From a virus: DNA of 64,000 nt. Below are positions 1-9,565 of the stretch, piece by piece; position 1 is the stretch's first letter, and every line of letters starts with the position of its first letter. The notes beneath the pieces were generated by a model. The model had not been told where the DNA came from and ran no database searches. It saw only the letters and a program-made list of their open reading frames with translations. The stretch spans positions 1 through 64,000 of IMG/VR virus record IMGVR_UViG_3300043419_000731; one strand, 5' to 3'. A program made the position numbers and the translations under genes.

Positions 1-811
1 TAGAACTAGCAAAGCAGGAAAGGGAGATGCAGCAGATCTCGTAAATACTGGAAAAGCAGCTGGAGTTCTTAAGGGTGACCTAAAGGGTGTTGATGTAGGA
101 ACTGAAGCTCTTAAACTAATGAATGGGCCTGTAGATGCAATCACTGCAGCACTTTCATCAAAGGGCATAACAATGGGCAGTGGTGATATTATTATTAATG
201 GTAAAAAGGTTGACCTTGGAGGAGATAAGCCAGTTACGCCAAAGACTGTAACTAAGCCAACAGGTGGTGGAAAGAGCAGTACAACAATTGATCCAAAATC
301 AACACTACCTCCAACTTTTTCTACAAATAAACAAGCAGATAAAGCAGCATCTGATCCTACAAAAAATACATTTACAAGTAGTGACGGATCTAAATGGTTC
401 CTAACATCTAATCCAAAATCAGGAGCCAAATGGACAAGTGGTACATGGAGCATACCAGCAGTCAAAGCTGGATATGGAACAATGAAGCTTGATCCAAAGA
501 TCCCAACAATTGTTGGAGATCGTGGTCCTGAAATGGCATTTGGAGGAATGATTATTCCTAATATGGCAAAGGTTCCATTTGCATCTCCAAGATATGATGT
601 TAATCAGGCAGCTAAGATGTTTGAGCCAATGGCTCCATCTTCAAGCGGAAGTGTAATCAATCTAACACAAAATATCTATCCATCAGATGGCATGAATACA
701 GATGCGTTTGTCAGACAAGTAGTATCAATGACAAAGCAAGCAATTGGACAAGATGCTAAGTTAAATGCTAAAATGGTTGGAACAACTAAGAATGTGAGCA
801 TCAAATCATGA
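1..811 (+). CDS. Tail tape measure protein, C-terminal part (cut by window edge)
   Basis: The frame is open from the left edge (first whole codon at position 2) to the stop at 811, so about the last 269 residues are seen. The motif PTIVGDRGPEMAFGG followed by a hydrophobic stretch is the typical end of actinophage tape measure proteins, and the tail ends in VINLTQNIYPSDGMNTDAF, also common there. The protein sets tail length and is packed inside the tail tube. Gly/Ser/Thr/Pro-rich linker sequence precedes the motif. The next gene overlaps by 4 nt (ATGA), as expected for a tail operon. A start at 119 would be artificial because the frame continues upstream. Confidence 0.85.
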   Translation, partial: RTSKAGKGDAADLVNTGKAAGVLKGDLKGVDVGTEALKLMNGPVDAITAALSSKGITMGSGDIIINGKKVDLGGDKPVTPKTVTKPTGGGKSSTTIDPKSTLPPTFSTNKQADKAASDPTKNTFTSSDGSKWFLTSNPKSGAKWTSGTWSIPAVKAGYGTMKLDPKIPTIVGDRGPEMAFGGMIIPNMAKVPFASPRYDVNQAAKMFEPMAPSSSGSVINLTQNIYPSDGMNTDAFVRQVVSMTKQAIGQDAKLNAKMVGTTKNVSIKS

Positions 812-1269
812 CATTGACTTTACCAGTAGGCTCTGCCCTTTATATAGATACCTCTACAACAGACACTCCAACATGGGTGAAGTTGTCAGAGCATAACCGC
901 TCACCTATATCAATTGATACAAATAGAATTGAAAAGACTCAAAGAATGTCAGGCGGAACTTTAAGAAAAGTTTGGATTGCTGATAAGAAAACACTCAGTA
1001 CAAGCTGGAGTATGCTGCCAACAAATGATGCTGCCACCGTAGATGGCGGGTATGGAGCTGGATCCCTAAGATCATTCTATTATGGAGACAAGGGCAAGAA
1101 TACATTTAAGGTAAAGATTTCATATAATGGAGTTTCAGCAAGAGATGAGATATTGCTTATGTCATTTACCTCATGCTCATTTACTGTGGTTAAAAGAAAT
1201 GTAAAAGAAAAAAGCACAGATTCTCCACAAGAATTTTGGGATGTGTCAATCGGTCTGGAAGAAGTATAA
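808..1269 (+). CDS. Minor tail protein (distal-tail type)
   Basis: 153 residues. It begins MTLTLPVGSALYIDTS and is rich in beta-forming residues, with the W-x-K/R-x-x-x-T pattern of small tail baseplate proteins that follow the tape measure. Recognition rests mainly on position: between the tape measure and a large tail protein, with translational overlaps at both ends (ATGA at 808, TAATG at 1267). No catalytic motif is seen. It probably sits at the tail tip or connects tube and baseplate. Confidence 0.65.
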   Translation: MTLTLPVGSALYIDTSTTDTPTWVKLSEHNRSPISIDTNRIEKTQRMSGGTLRKVWIADKKTLSTSWSMLPTNDAATVDGGYGAGSLRSFYYGDKGKNTFKVKISYNGVSARDEILLMSFTSCSFTVVKRNVKEKSTDSPQEFWDVSIGLEEV

Positions 1270-4200
1270 TGCTAACAGCTTCAACCGCCACAATAAATGC
1301 ATTAAATCAATCTCAATCTATCAACATTAAAAATGGATGCTGGATTGAGTATAACATGAATAGTCTAATTGATGGTAAAGCAATTACTGCTCCAGATGGA
1401 GTTTTAACTGTTACCAAAGAGGATGGGGCAGGAAATAAATATAAGCCTTTTGAAAAGCTATTTCCAATAACATCTATTATTGATCCAAGAAGGCCCAAGA
1501 CGGCTGGAATTAAATATATGATTGCAGGTGACCCAAGTCTAACAAAAGACGGTACATCTGGCGTAATAGATAAATATAAGACTGCAGCTAATTTTGCATC
1601 TAGACTATATTTCTCAGGCGCAAAAATGGTTTATAAATACTGGGTAACACCTGTGGCGTCTGGCACATCATTGTCTAATTGTGTATTGACTGCAACATAT
1701 CCTGCTAATAAAACTGCTGTTGCAAATAAGATAGTTGTTAAATTTGAAACATCACACTCTAAGCCAGTTAATTGGACTTTGAAGCTTGTAGGATTGACAG
1801 GCACCGAAACAACAATAGCAACAAATGTGGTTGTGCCAAGTAATGGAGTTGTTAATCTTTATTATAATGGTAGCGCATGGACAACAACAGAATTTACATC
1901 CCCGCCAGCTGGAGTTAATCTAAGTGCTCTAAAGCTTGAGATCTCATCACTAGATACATCGGGCGGGTATGTAGGAGTAATAGAGCTTTCACCTAGATAT
2001 GTAATAGATGCTACAAGCAGGTTAATATCTATGACAATAAACAAATCATCCTCAGATGATATATCTGGAATCATTCCAGTAGGAAATGTTACAGCAAACT
2101 CAATCTATATTGATCTAAATGCCTATGACAAGAACTATGAGTACTACGATAAGACTGTGGCATTTAATAAAGATAAACTTAACTTGTACAAAGACACAAT
2201 ACTTAGACCATTTGTGAATATAGGATCAGAAAAAATAAACCTTGGAATATTTTACACAGACTCATTTTCTGTCAGTGAGTTTGGAGATGTAAGTATAACT
2301 GGGCTAGATGGGGCTAAAGAGCTTCAGTATATAAAGCCACCAGATATTGTATGTGACAATATGACTTCAGTTGCCATTATTAGAAGACTCCTAGATTCAG
2401 TAGGATTTACAAACTATAATTTTAATTTAACAACAACTGATACAACCGTTATATCCCCATACCACTGGTATACAGATCAGTCCAAGACTGTCTGGGAGCA
2501 TATTCAGGATCTCTGTAAAGATACTCAAATGATAGCAACATTTGATGAGCTTGATGTTTTACAGTTTTATCCAAGAGATTATATCTTTAAAAAAGATAAG
2601 CAAACTAATTTAAAGCTAAGAGATAGAAATATTGGCAGCAACCTTGCAAACATATCTTCTATCTCAGTAGAAAATGTTCCATCCGTAAAGGCAGTTAAGA
2701 TAGTTTATACGCCACAACTTGTTAGCTCATATAGAGGAACAGGCGAAAATCTTTATGATGCTCCAGTGATTACTTTAGGTGCATCTGCAATTGTTAATGA
2801 CATATTGCCAACTCAGCCTTCTTATACAAATAACTCAGGTGAAGTTGCAGCACTAGGCGTTGTTTCTTGTGAGCCAGTAGTTCTCTCTGGTCTTGGATCA
2901 ACTCAGTATTCATTCAAAGGATATTTAGTAATTGAAAAAGAAATTATTGAATATGATGCAATAGAGTACAGCTACGCAGAGGTAGATACTGGAACAGTAA
3001 AATATAAGTGGATAACATCAGATTCAGATGTTGCAAAGTACCAGGGGCTTGCGAAGCCTTCAACATTCAAGCCTACAAATAATTATAGAATTAAAGCTAG
3101 GAATGCATTTGGTGTGCTTGGCCCAGTTACCTCTTCATACACTCAAGATATGATGAATAAGGACATGACGCACAAATTAGGAAATTCAGATGATGGATGG
3201 ACTCAGCTAGAGTGGGACTCCAAGACTGGAATATTTGCCTCAAGCCCAGGATCAATGGTTACAACAAGTATTCCAAGCTATGATCCAAAGGGTCCAGATA
3301 CACAAAAACTTTTATATAATGGCGTATCAAGATCAATGGCTACCCTTTTTGCTAATGACGTTACGTATGTGCCAAGCCCAGATCCAGCAAAGCCAACAGA
3401 AGATAAGTATATTCCAAATACATTTTATAAGATTGCAACAACTACAGCTCAATATACAGGAAGTGCAGACAAGGCTTTTGCTATAGGAGCAAACATGTAC
3501 TTCCCACTTACTGTTGATAAAACAACAAAGAACGTTACTGGCAACCAGATGACTGTAGCTGGACTTGCATTTTCATTAAGTGAAAATAATCAAAGTGGCT
3601 ACATGTTATCAATAGCTACATCTCAAAATAGCAATGGCGATAAAACATATAGGGATGTAAATTTTTATAAAATTGTTAATGGCAAGCCAGAGCCAATGAT
3701 TACAAGCCAAAAAGATACAGATGGGACTATCATTACAAATATTAATGGTGGAGATTTATATAAAGTAGAGATCAAAGCATTAGACATTATGAATGGTACA
3801 GATGAGAATAGGGTATTTAAGATTGCCCTAAATGGAAAGATCGTGGGTGTTACAGATGCTTCCCCTATACCTTTAACAAATAAAATAGGAATAGCTTCTC
3901 TTCAGGGCACAACATCATTTGACTACGTATATACCGCTAGCATTACTAAAGAAGAGTTTGGTCTGACTTCATCTTTTGACGCATACTCAGGATTCCTTTC
4001 TAGCAATTCATCAATGGTTAAAACATTTAGCGATTTTGTTTTTAATAAAACTGATAAGCCAAAGACAGAGGTGTGGCTAAGAGAATTTGGTCCAGTAGCT
4101 CGTGAGCTTAGAAGAATAAATGGCAGATACACAAATGCCCCAGGTTATCCTTTGTATCCATCAATTGTTCAGAATAATGATGTTACTCTAGTTGGCTCCT

Positions 4201-4676
4201 CACTTGATCCATTTACCATGGATATATTTGTCATGAATAATACTGGAGCTTTTGCAGACCTCGCTAATGGTCAAGAAAAATCATTTGTTGTGGTTGGAAA
4301 TCAAATTACGCCTTCTGACTCATTTGAATATATTGATCCAAAGCTTACTGATGAAGACAAGGCAGAAGGAATAGCGTTTGACTCAGTTTGGATTCAAAAA
4401 GAATCTGAAGCGGAAAGCCTATCAAAATGGATTACTGGACAATGGTCTAAGCAGCAGAAGGTGGTAAGTGTAGAGACATTTATAAACCCTCTAATTCAGA
4501 TTGGCGATGTAGTTGAAATATCATATCCTTCAAGCCAGCTATACTCATCTGAAGATACAAATCCAGCATACGCTGTTGGCAAATATATAGTGTTAACTGT
4601 AGAGAATAACTATGATGATACAAGTGCTCCAGTTACTAATTTAATGTGTAGATCAATCTACACTGAAATGGTATAA
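1269..4676 (+). CDS. Large minor tail protein (baseplate or tail-tip)
   Basis: 1135 residues from ATG 1269, chosen over an in-frame ATG at 1236 because it overlaps the previous stop (TAATG) and has GGAAGAAG just upstream. The N-terminal half reads like a tail-tip hub (WIEYNMNSLIDGKAI, then LRDRNIGSNLANISSI near residue 460). The middle (about residues 650-900) looks like a carbohydrate-binding or laminin-like beta sandwich (SYDPKGPDTQKLLYNG... FKIALNGKIVGVTD). The last 150 residues return to a hub-like fold with WITGQWSKQQKVVSVETF. Its likely role is tail-tip structure with host-surface contact. The domain reading is inference; the tail assignment is firm from context. Confidence 0.75.
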   Translation: MLTASTATINALNQSQSINIKNGCWIEYNMNSLIDGKAITAPDGVLTVTKEDGAGNKYKPFEKLFPITSIIDPRRPKTAGIKYMIAGDPSLTKDGTSGVIDKYKTAANFASRLYFSGAKMVYKYWVTPVASGTSLSNCVLTATYPANKTAVANKIVVKFETSHSKPVNWTLKLVGLTGTETTIATNVVVPSNGVVNLYYNGSAWTTTEFTSPPAGVNLSALKLEISSLDTSGGYVGVIELSPRYVIDATSRLISMTINKSSSDDISGIIPVGNVTANSIYIDLNAYDKNYEYYDKTVAFNKDKLNLYKDTILRPFVNIGSEKINLGIFYTDSFSVSEFGDVSITGLDGAKELQYIKPPDIVCDNMTSVAIIRRLLDSVGFTNYNFNLTTTDTTVISPYHWYTDQSKTVWEHIQDLCKDTQMIATFDELDVLQFYPRDYIFKKDKQTNLKLRDRNIGSNLANISSISVENVPSVKAVKIVYTPQLVSSYRGTGENLYDAPVITLGASAIVNDILPTQPSYTNNSGEVAALGVVSCEPVVLSGLGSTQYSFKGYLVIEKEIIEYDAIEYSYAEVDTGTVKYKWITSDSDVAKYQGLAKPSTFKPTNNYRIKARNAFGVLGPVTSSYTQDMMNKDMTHKLGNSDDGWTQLEWDSKTGIFASSPGSMVTTSIPSYDPKGPDTQKLLYNGVSRSMATLFANDVTYVPSPDPAKPTEDKYIPNTFYKIATTTAQYTGSADKAFAIGANMYFPLTVDKTTKNVTGNQMTVAGLAFSLSENNQSGYMLSIATSQNSNGDKTYRDVNFYKIVNGKPEPMITSQKDTDGTIITNINGGDLYKVEIKALDIMNGTDENRVFKIALNGKIVGVTDASPIPLTNKIGIASLQGTTSFDYVYTASITKEEFGLTSSFDAYSGFLSSNSSMVKTFSDFVFNKTDKPKTEVWLREFGPVARELRRINGRYTNAPGYPLYPSIVQNNDVTLVGSSLDPFTMDIFVMNNTGAFADLANGQEKSFVVVGNQITPSDSFEYIDPKLTDEDKAEGIAFDSVWIQKESEAESLSKWITGQWSKQQKVVSVETFINPLIQIGDVVEISYPSSQLYSSEDTNPAYAVGKYIVLTVENNYDDTSAPVTNLMCRSIYTEMV

Positions 4677-4683
4677 TGTTAAT
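4669..4683 (+). promoter_or_regulatory. Extended -10 promoter, leaderless spacing
   Basis: TGG plus TATAAT (4672-4677) overlaps the stop codon of the upstream tail gene. ATG 4684 follows after exactly 6 nt (GTTAAT), so transcription would start at the A of the start codon. No ribosome site lies between. First of 13 such sites in the window. Confidence 0.6.
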
Positions 4684-5046
4684 ATGAGCAATCAAAAACA
4701 ACAAGCATCCAAGCTACCTAAATCCAAAAAGCTATTGCTATTCCCAGGCGATAAGCTTATTAACGTATTGAACCCAGACCTTTATATAATTGTTGATCCT
4801 TCAACTCTTACCCAGGCGGAGATTCAAGGCATTCAGGATGACATTGATGATTTTATTGATGATGACGAGACAGAAACTGAAGTTGAAGATGCCTCAAATT
4901 TAGATGCCCCAAACCTTGAGGACATTAAATTAATTAGCAAAACATTGGTTACAGATGGAAATAAAAATCAATATGTAGAATTTAAGTTTAATATTAAAAA
5001 TCACGTTGGAGAAGAAGTAATAGGAGTAAATGGATATGGACAATAA
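4684..5046 (+). CDS. Small acidic tail-region protein
   Basis: 120 residues. A basic start (KQQASKLPKSKK) precedes LLLFPGDKLINVLNPDLYIIVDP, then a strongly acidic patch (DDIDDFIDDDETETEVED, residues about 55-75). No family recognised. It lies between the tail hub and a tail protein, so a structural or assembly role is likely. It overlaps the next gene by 11 nt. It has its own -10 with leaderless geometry, so it may also be made separately from the tail operon. Confidence 0.7.
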   Translation: MSNQKQQASKLPKSKKLLLFPGDKLINVLNPDLYIIVDPSTLTQAEIQGIQDDIDDFIDDDETETEVEDASNLDAPNLEDIKLISKTLVTDGNKNQYVEFKFNIKNHVGEEVIGVNGYGQ

Positions 5047-5992
5047 TCTTTCATTAGCTGGAGAGTATCGCTTCTATGAAGACGGTAAAGAAATTTATAG
5101 ATCTAAAAACATTCTTACAAAGTTTGGCAAAAGATACTTAACTCAATACCTTGCTGGTAAAGCTACCACTAACGCTAAAGATATTGCAGTTGGCATTGGT
5201 TCAAGCACACCTTCAGAAAATAACACAGGGCTAGATTTTGAGTTCTATAGATCTCAAGTAAATCTTTCCAGCGTTGATATTCAGACAAGTGCTACAACTG
5301 GGTTGAGTACCTATGGCGTTGTATATAAGACAACTCTTCCAGTGGAGCTTGCAGGAATAATTTCAGAGATAGGCCTGTTCCCTAGCGTGACTTTAGGGGC
5401 TACAGATTATGCAAGCAAGTCAATATCTAATTTTTCTGACTACCAGCAGTGGACTGATGATGACGGGGAATACTCAATATTAGTTACTACTCCAACACCA
5501 AGAAACGGCTCTAATCATTTATCATTAACTGCAGCTTCAGCATCTATCAATCAGTACTCAGCAAATATAGAGTTAGACATAACTGGTTATAGTCCAAATG
5601 ACAGCTTAACTATTGCTTACGTACAAAATGATCTTAACCTAGACTATACATTTGTAAGGCTATATAGTTCATCTACAGACTATTATGAAATAAGATACCC
5701 AGGAGAAACATCAATTGGAGACAAGATATCCTCATTGACATTAAACAATTTATATTCAAGCGGATACGGAAGCGGAACACCAGACAGCTCCTCGATAATT
5801 AAGATATCAATAGGAGCAAGAGCAAAGTCATCAGGAGCAACAACAGTGCTCTTAGATGGCGTAAGAATTAACGATGAAGATTCATTTAGATCAGACTATG
5901 GTTTAATAAGTAGATCAAAGCTGACCAACCCAATTACAAAATCAATTGGTAGACAAATGGATATCGAATACAGACTAGGACTATCATTCTAA
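5036..5992 (+). CDS. Minor tail protein
   Basis: 318 residues from ATG 5036. An earlier ATG at 5030 is possible, but GGAG at about 5022 is better spaced for 5036. The start reads YRFYEDGKEIYRSKNILTKF, a pattern seen in phage tail-fibre-associated proteins, followed by a beta-rich body with a concanavalin- or jelly-roll-like region (residues about 140-260: SDYQQWTDDDGEYSILVTT, RLYSSSTDYYEIRYPG). It probably binds a surface sugar or attaches the fibre; the fold is inferred from composition only. Confidence 0.65.
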   Translation: MDNNLSLAGEYRFYEDGKEIYRSKNILTKFGKRYLTQYLAGKATTNAKDIAVGIGSSTPSENNTGLDFEFYRSQVNLSSVDIQTSATTGLSTYGVVYKTTLPVELAGIISEIGLFPSVTLGATDYASKSISNFSDYQQWTDDDGEYSILVTTPTPRNGSNHLSLTAASASINQYSANIELDITGYSPNDSLTIAYVQNDLNLDYTFVRLYSSSTDYYEIRYPGETSIGDKISSLTLNNLYSSGYGSGTPDSSSIIKISIGARAKSSGATTVLLDGVRINDEDSFRSDYGLISRSKLTNPITKSIGRQMDIEYRLGLSF

Positions 5993-5993
5993 A

Positions 5994-8639
5994 ATGACAA
6001 CCTCATCTTGGTATAAAGGGCCAGCTCCAGACTTACAAAAAACAGAAGGCGATGCCGCTACAGCTGCGGGCACAACTACTGCTGGCTCATATGACAAGAT
6101 AATTAGACTTCCTCTTGTAAAGAATAAAAAATATAAGTTTTGGTTTACATACCTGTACGAAGATGCAGAAACCAAGAAAATAACAGAGGGACCAAGATCT
6201 CCAATAGTTGAATCTGCTTTTGATATTCCAAACCTAACAAAACCAGTACTAAACCTAACAGTAACTGCGTCATATAGAGCATACGGAGTTAAGTTTGATT
6301 TTGACCCCACTAGCGTTCAAGAAGATGTTATTATATATGAAAGCCTAACAGGTTTATTTGCTGGAGAAGAATATATCGTTTATGTTGGAAACTCTACAAA
6401 CGTAACAATTCAGACGGGCAGCACAGCTAAGAGATGGGTTAAAGTTGTTGTAAGAGACAAGTGGCTAGACACCAACAGATCTTCATCTGCTATTGTTGAA
6501 GTTACTCCATTAAATCCAGACCCAGACACAACCTTTACGGTTGCAAATCCAACAACAGCTACCGCTTCAGCATCAATTGATCCAAAAGATTTGAGCGGAT
6601 TTAGCGTTGTATCAACAATTAACTGGGCGGTATCAGCTGATACAAGAGCTGCAGGATATTCAATTAGATGGTCTACAACAAATCCATCAACAGGAACACC
6701 ATTGTGGGAGTATGCATCAGTTGCAGGAAGAACTACAAACACCTATACAGCAACAGGGCTAATCCCAAATACAACTTATTATTACCAAGTAACCTCAGTT
6801 ACTCCATACGACGTGCCAAACTGGACAGGCGTAGAGACAAGAACATTTATAGCATCAGATGCAGATGGAACAGCAGCAGGAGCTTTAGCAAGACTTAAAT
6901 CCTTTATAGCGATTGGCGGAGTTTCACAGGATCTGTTTAAAATAGGAACGGGAATTGCACAAAGTATTAATCTTAATACAGAGCCTTTAGCAAGCCCAAC
7001 ATTAACCGCAGGTACATATCACGGTATCATATTAAATAAATCAACAACAAATGTTGGTAACAATTTTTGGCTAACAACTGGGCAATTCAGAGTTGGAAAC
7101 TCAACAGAGTTTATGTATTGGAACGGTACAGATTTAAATCTTACTGGAAACATTAATGCTACAGGTGGTAAGTTCACTGGAAACGTACAGCTAGCCGTAC
7201 CTACTGGTGGAACAACAAGCGGATCCCTGTATGCTGGAGCATCAGCAACATCTGGGGCCAGACTAAGGCTTAATGATCAAGGTTTATTTGCATACGATGG
7301 ATTAGCTACAGATGCTACAGTTTCAATTACAAAAGATGGAACCATTGATGCCCGTAAGGGATATATCGGTGGCTGGACTATTGCTGCTACATCTCAAACA
7401 TCAGGAACAATATCTAGAAATAACACAATTCTTGATAGCAATGGAAATATTACAGTCGGAGATAAAACTGGAACTGTAGGTTCTGCAGTTAGACTTAGTG
7501 CAACTGATCCTACATATAGAATTTGGGTAGGATCAACATCATCATCAAATGCTCCATTTAGAGTAGATGCAAATGGTAAGCTTTATGCAACAGGTGCAGT
7601 ATTTACATCTTCTTCAATTGATGGTTATGCTACTACGGCTGCATTGGGAAATTATGCTACAACTGCAACCGTCACACCAATTGGCACAAAAGCACAGTCG
7701 GCGTATGATAAAGCTGTTGCCAATGAGTCTGGTCTGACTGCATTACAAAACAGAACTACTAATGCCGAGAATGCTATAGCATTAAAAGTTTCTGCCACAG
7801 CAGTAGCAGATGCTATAAACAATAATACAACAACAATTAATGGCGCTAAGATAACTACTGGAACAATTGAGCTTAATACATTAAAGGTTGTTGGAAATAC
7901 TACAAATGGGTTATTTATTGACAATAATGGAATTAGAGGATACTCTGGGTCTGTAAATACATTCAGCCTATCTTCAACAGGCTCTCTTTCAGTAAGAGGT
8001 AATATTTTTGCTACTTCAGGAAATGTGGGAGGCTTTGCACTAGGAGCTGCCGACATGACAGCAGCAACAAATACTTACCCTAGAATCATATTTGGAAATA
8101 AGGTTTTATTAGGATCAATTGATCTAGGTGCAGACTTTGGATTAAGAATTGGCAACCCTTATGGAACAGCTGGGCAATCATTTAGAGTAAATACTGCAGA
8201 TAACGTAAATAGAATTACTGTAGACAGTGCTGATAAAGTTTATGCTGCAGAAATTAGAAATATTGTAAGAGCGGTTGGCTTCAGGCATATGGGAGATGGA
8301 TTTGTTTCAGATTCATCTGCTAGATATAAAGAAAATATAACAGAGGTTCCCAAAAGATACTATGAAAGAATTTTAGATGTACCAATCAATTTTTATACAT
8401 ATAAGTATGATAACAATGAAATACCAGAAGAGATGTGGGGCACACACAGCTTTGGCCCAATAGCAGAGGATATCGATTCCTCTGGCCTAGGATACTTTAT
8501 TCAAAGAGATCTTGATGGGAAAATAACTTCATTTAAAAATGAACAAAAGTATCCTTTCTTGTTAATACCAATAGTGCGTGATTTAAAATTAAAAATTGAA
8601 GAGATGGAAGCAAAGATATTAGAACTGGAGAGTAGATAG
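5994..8639 (+). CDS. Tail fibre with fibronectin-like domain and C-terminal S74 chaperone
   Basis: 881 residues. An N-terminal beta region is followed by a fibronectin type III-like domain (about residues 200-290, ending TTYYYQVTSVTPYDVP) and a long repetitive Gly/Thr/Asn beta-fibre shaft. The C-terminal 110 residues form a peptidase S74 intramolecular chaperone: FVSDSSARYKENI carries the conserved Ser-x-x-x-Lys pattern, ending in a coiled coil (LKLKIEEMEAKILELESR). In this family the C-terminal domain trimerises the fibre and then cleaves itself off. It starts 1 nt after the previous stop, so translation is probably coupled. This is the best host receptor-binding candidate in the window. Confidence 0.85.
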   Translation: MTTSSWYKGPAPDLQKTEGDAATAAGTTTAGSYDKIIRLPLVKNKKYKFWFTYLYEDAETKKITEGPRSPIVESAFDIPNLTKPVLNLTVTASYRAYGVKFDFDPTSVQEDVIIYESLTGLFAGEEYIVYVGNSTNVTIQTGSTAKRWVKVVVRDKWLDTNRSSSAIVEVTPLNPDPDTTFTVANPTTATASASIDPKDLSGFSVVSTINWAVSADTRAAGYSIRWSTTNPSTGTPLWEYASVAGRTTNTYTATGLIPNTTYYYQVTSVTPYDVPNWTGVETRTFIASDADGTAAGALARLKSFIAIGGVSQDLFKIGTGIAQSINLNTEPLASPTLTAGTYHGIILNKSTTNVGNNFWLTTGQFRVGNSTEFMYWNGTDLNLTGNINATGGKFTGNVQLAVPTGGTTSGSLYAGASATSGARLRLNDQGLFAYDGLATDATVSITKDGTIDARKGYIGGWTIAATSQTSGTISRNNTILDSNGNITVGDKTGTVGSAVRLSATDPTYRIWVGSTSSSNAPFRVDANGKLYATGAVFTSSSIDGYATTAALGNYATTATVTPIGTKAQSAYDKAVANESGLTALQNRTTNAENAIALKVSATAVADAINNNTTTINGAKITTGTIELNTLKVVGNTTNGLFIDNNGIRGYSGSVNTFSLSSTGSLSVRGNIFATSGNVGGFALGAADMTAATNTYPRIIFGNKVLLGSIDLGADFGLRIGNPYGTAGQSFRVNTADNVNRITVDSADKVYAAEIRNIVRAVGFRHMGDGFVSDSSARYKENITEVPKRYYERILDVPINFYTYKYDNNEIPEEMWGTHSFGPIAEDIDSSGLGYFIQRDLDGKITSFKNEQKYPFLLIPIVRDLKLKIEEMEAKILELESR

Positions 8640-8842
8640 TGTTTAAGTTTTGGTGCTCCATATGCATAGACGATAAAGAGATGTATGCTGAATCAATAGA
8701 TAATGGCTGGGGCTATGCAAACTGCCCAGATTGTGGAACTTCTTTAAAAGAACCATTTTCAAGGCATAGCGGAATAACAGATGAAGAGATGACTACTGAA
8801 TCTTATAGATTACTGCATGGGCTAGACAACAATACGCCATAA
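8639..8842 (+). CDS. Small zinc-ribbon protein
   Basis: 67 residues from a GTG that overlaps the stop of the fibre gene. Two Cys pairs, CSIC (residues 5-8) and CPDC (about 30-33), form a zinc ribbon. The C-terminal half is acidic and ends SYRLLHGLDNNTP. Function unknown; the spacing suggests one metal site. It is one of many single-domain zinc proteins in this genome. Confidence 0.7.
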   Translation: MFKFWCSICIDDKEMYAESIDNGWGYANCPDCGTSLKEPFSRHSGITDEEMTTESYRLLHGLDNNTP

Positions 8843-8851
8843 TGGTATACT
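8823..8851 (+). promoter_or_regulatory. Sigma70-type promoter with extended -10
   Basis: TAGACA (8823-8828), 17 nt, TATACT (8846-8851) with TGG just upstream of the -10. The transcript would start near 8858 and carry AAGGAG before ATG 8874. It lies inside the end of the zinc-ribbon gene. Confidence 0.65.
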
Positions 8852-8873
8852 GTAAATCTATCAAGGAGATATA

Positions 8874-9035
8874 ATGGATAACAAACTAGAACTAGTAGCA
8901 CAGGCTTTACAGCAACGTGTAGGCGAGATTGTCTCACAATATGAGACTCATGTTGCATTGCTTCGTGCTGAAATAACACAATTAACAGAACAAATTAAAT
9001 CACAGGAAGTTCCAGCGGAACAACCAAAGGAGTAA
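8874..9035 (+). CDS. Small coiled-coil protein
   Basis: 53 residues, MDNKLELVAQALQQRVGEIV..., almost wholly a charged helix with heptad-like spacing. AAGGAG lies 7 nt upstream. It is followed within 3 nt by the next gene. Such short helical proteins at the end of actinophage tail operons are common but uncharacterised. No function assigned. Confidence 0.75.
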   Translation: MDNKLELVAQALQQRVGEIVSQYETHVALLRAEITQLTEQIKSQEVPAEQPKE

Positions 9036-9038
9036 AAA

Positions 9039-9479
9039 ATGGCAATTGACCCAATGAAAATAGCTGCAGGAGATCCAGTGACATCGGATCTAATTGCTAC
9101 AATTATTAAGAATATTAATACGTTGTCAACTCCAGCAGCTACTACAAACATAAATATAGAAAACGCTGGTGCAAAGCAGCCAGCGGCAACTGTATCTTCA
9201 ACTGTTCTTGCAAAAGAAGGAAGCAAGGCAGTTAAGTCATCAGATAAAGGCGGGTCAAAGGCTACAGTTAAATTTGGTCAAACATTTAATGGAACACCAC
9301 ACGTCTGGGTACAAATAAATACTATTGGGCAATCTTCTCCATCATGGGCTAACTGCCAGGTATTTCCACAGATTGAAAGCATAACTGCAACAGATGCAGT
9401 AATTAGATTCAGAACAAATACAGCAAACACCACAGTTAAATATACATTGTTTGCTGCAGGAGAAATAGCTAGCAAATAA
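9039..9479 (+). CDS. Putative small structural protein, H-lectin-like C-terminal half
   Basis: 146 residues. The N-terminal half is Ala/Thr-rich and probably extended. The C-terminal 75 residues (KFGQTFNGTPHVWVQINTI ... NTTVKYTLFAAGEIASK) have the F-x(5)-PHV-W-V pattern of small H-type lectin or tail-tip beta sandwiches. It is the last gene before an inverted repeat with a T-run at 9524, so it closes the tail operon. A receptor or sugar contact role is inference. Confidence 0.65.
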   Translation: MAIDPMKIAAGDPVTSDLIATIIKNINTLSTPAATTNINIENAGAKQPAATVSSTVLAKEGSKAVKSSDKGGSKATVKFGQTFNGTPHVWVQINTIGQSSPSWANCQVFPQIESITATDAVIRFRTNTANTTVKYTLFAAGEIASK

Positions 9480-9483
9480 GCTA

Positions 9484-9511
9484 TTGACAAGCTAAATCAA
9501 TATGTTACACT
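9484..9511 (+). promoter_or_regulatory. Sigma70 promoter TTGACA-16-TACACT
   Basis: A perfect -35 (9484-9489, in CTATTGACA) and TACACT (9506-9511). The start point near 9518 is only a few nt before the hairpin at 9524, so the mRNA for the phosphoesterase would begin with that hairpin unless it terminates there. Confidence 0.6.
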
Positions 9512-9523
9512 TAGCGTAACATT

Positions 9524-9548
9524 AAAGTCACGTACCCGTGACTTTTTT
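9524..9548 (+). terminator. Hairpin with T-run: tail operon terminator or leader attenuator
   Basis: A 9-bp stem (AAAGTCACG / CGTGACTTT) with a 4-nt TACC loop and six T at 9543-9548: a textbook intrinsic terminator. It can stop the tail operon, but because a promoter lies just upstream it may also control read-through into the gene at 9566. Confidence 0.75.
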
Positions 9549-9565
9549 ACATATTAAGGTAGATA

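Noticed and set aside
7652-8056. A 134-residue leftward ORF in the fibre gene
   Set aside because: It lies inside the fibre shaft, with no promoter or ribosome site.
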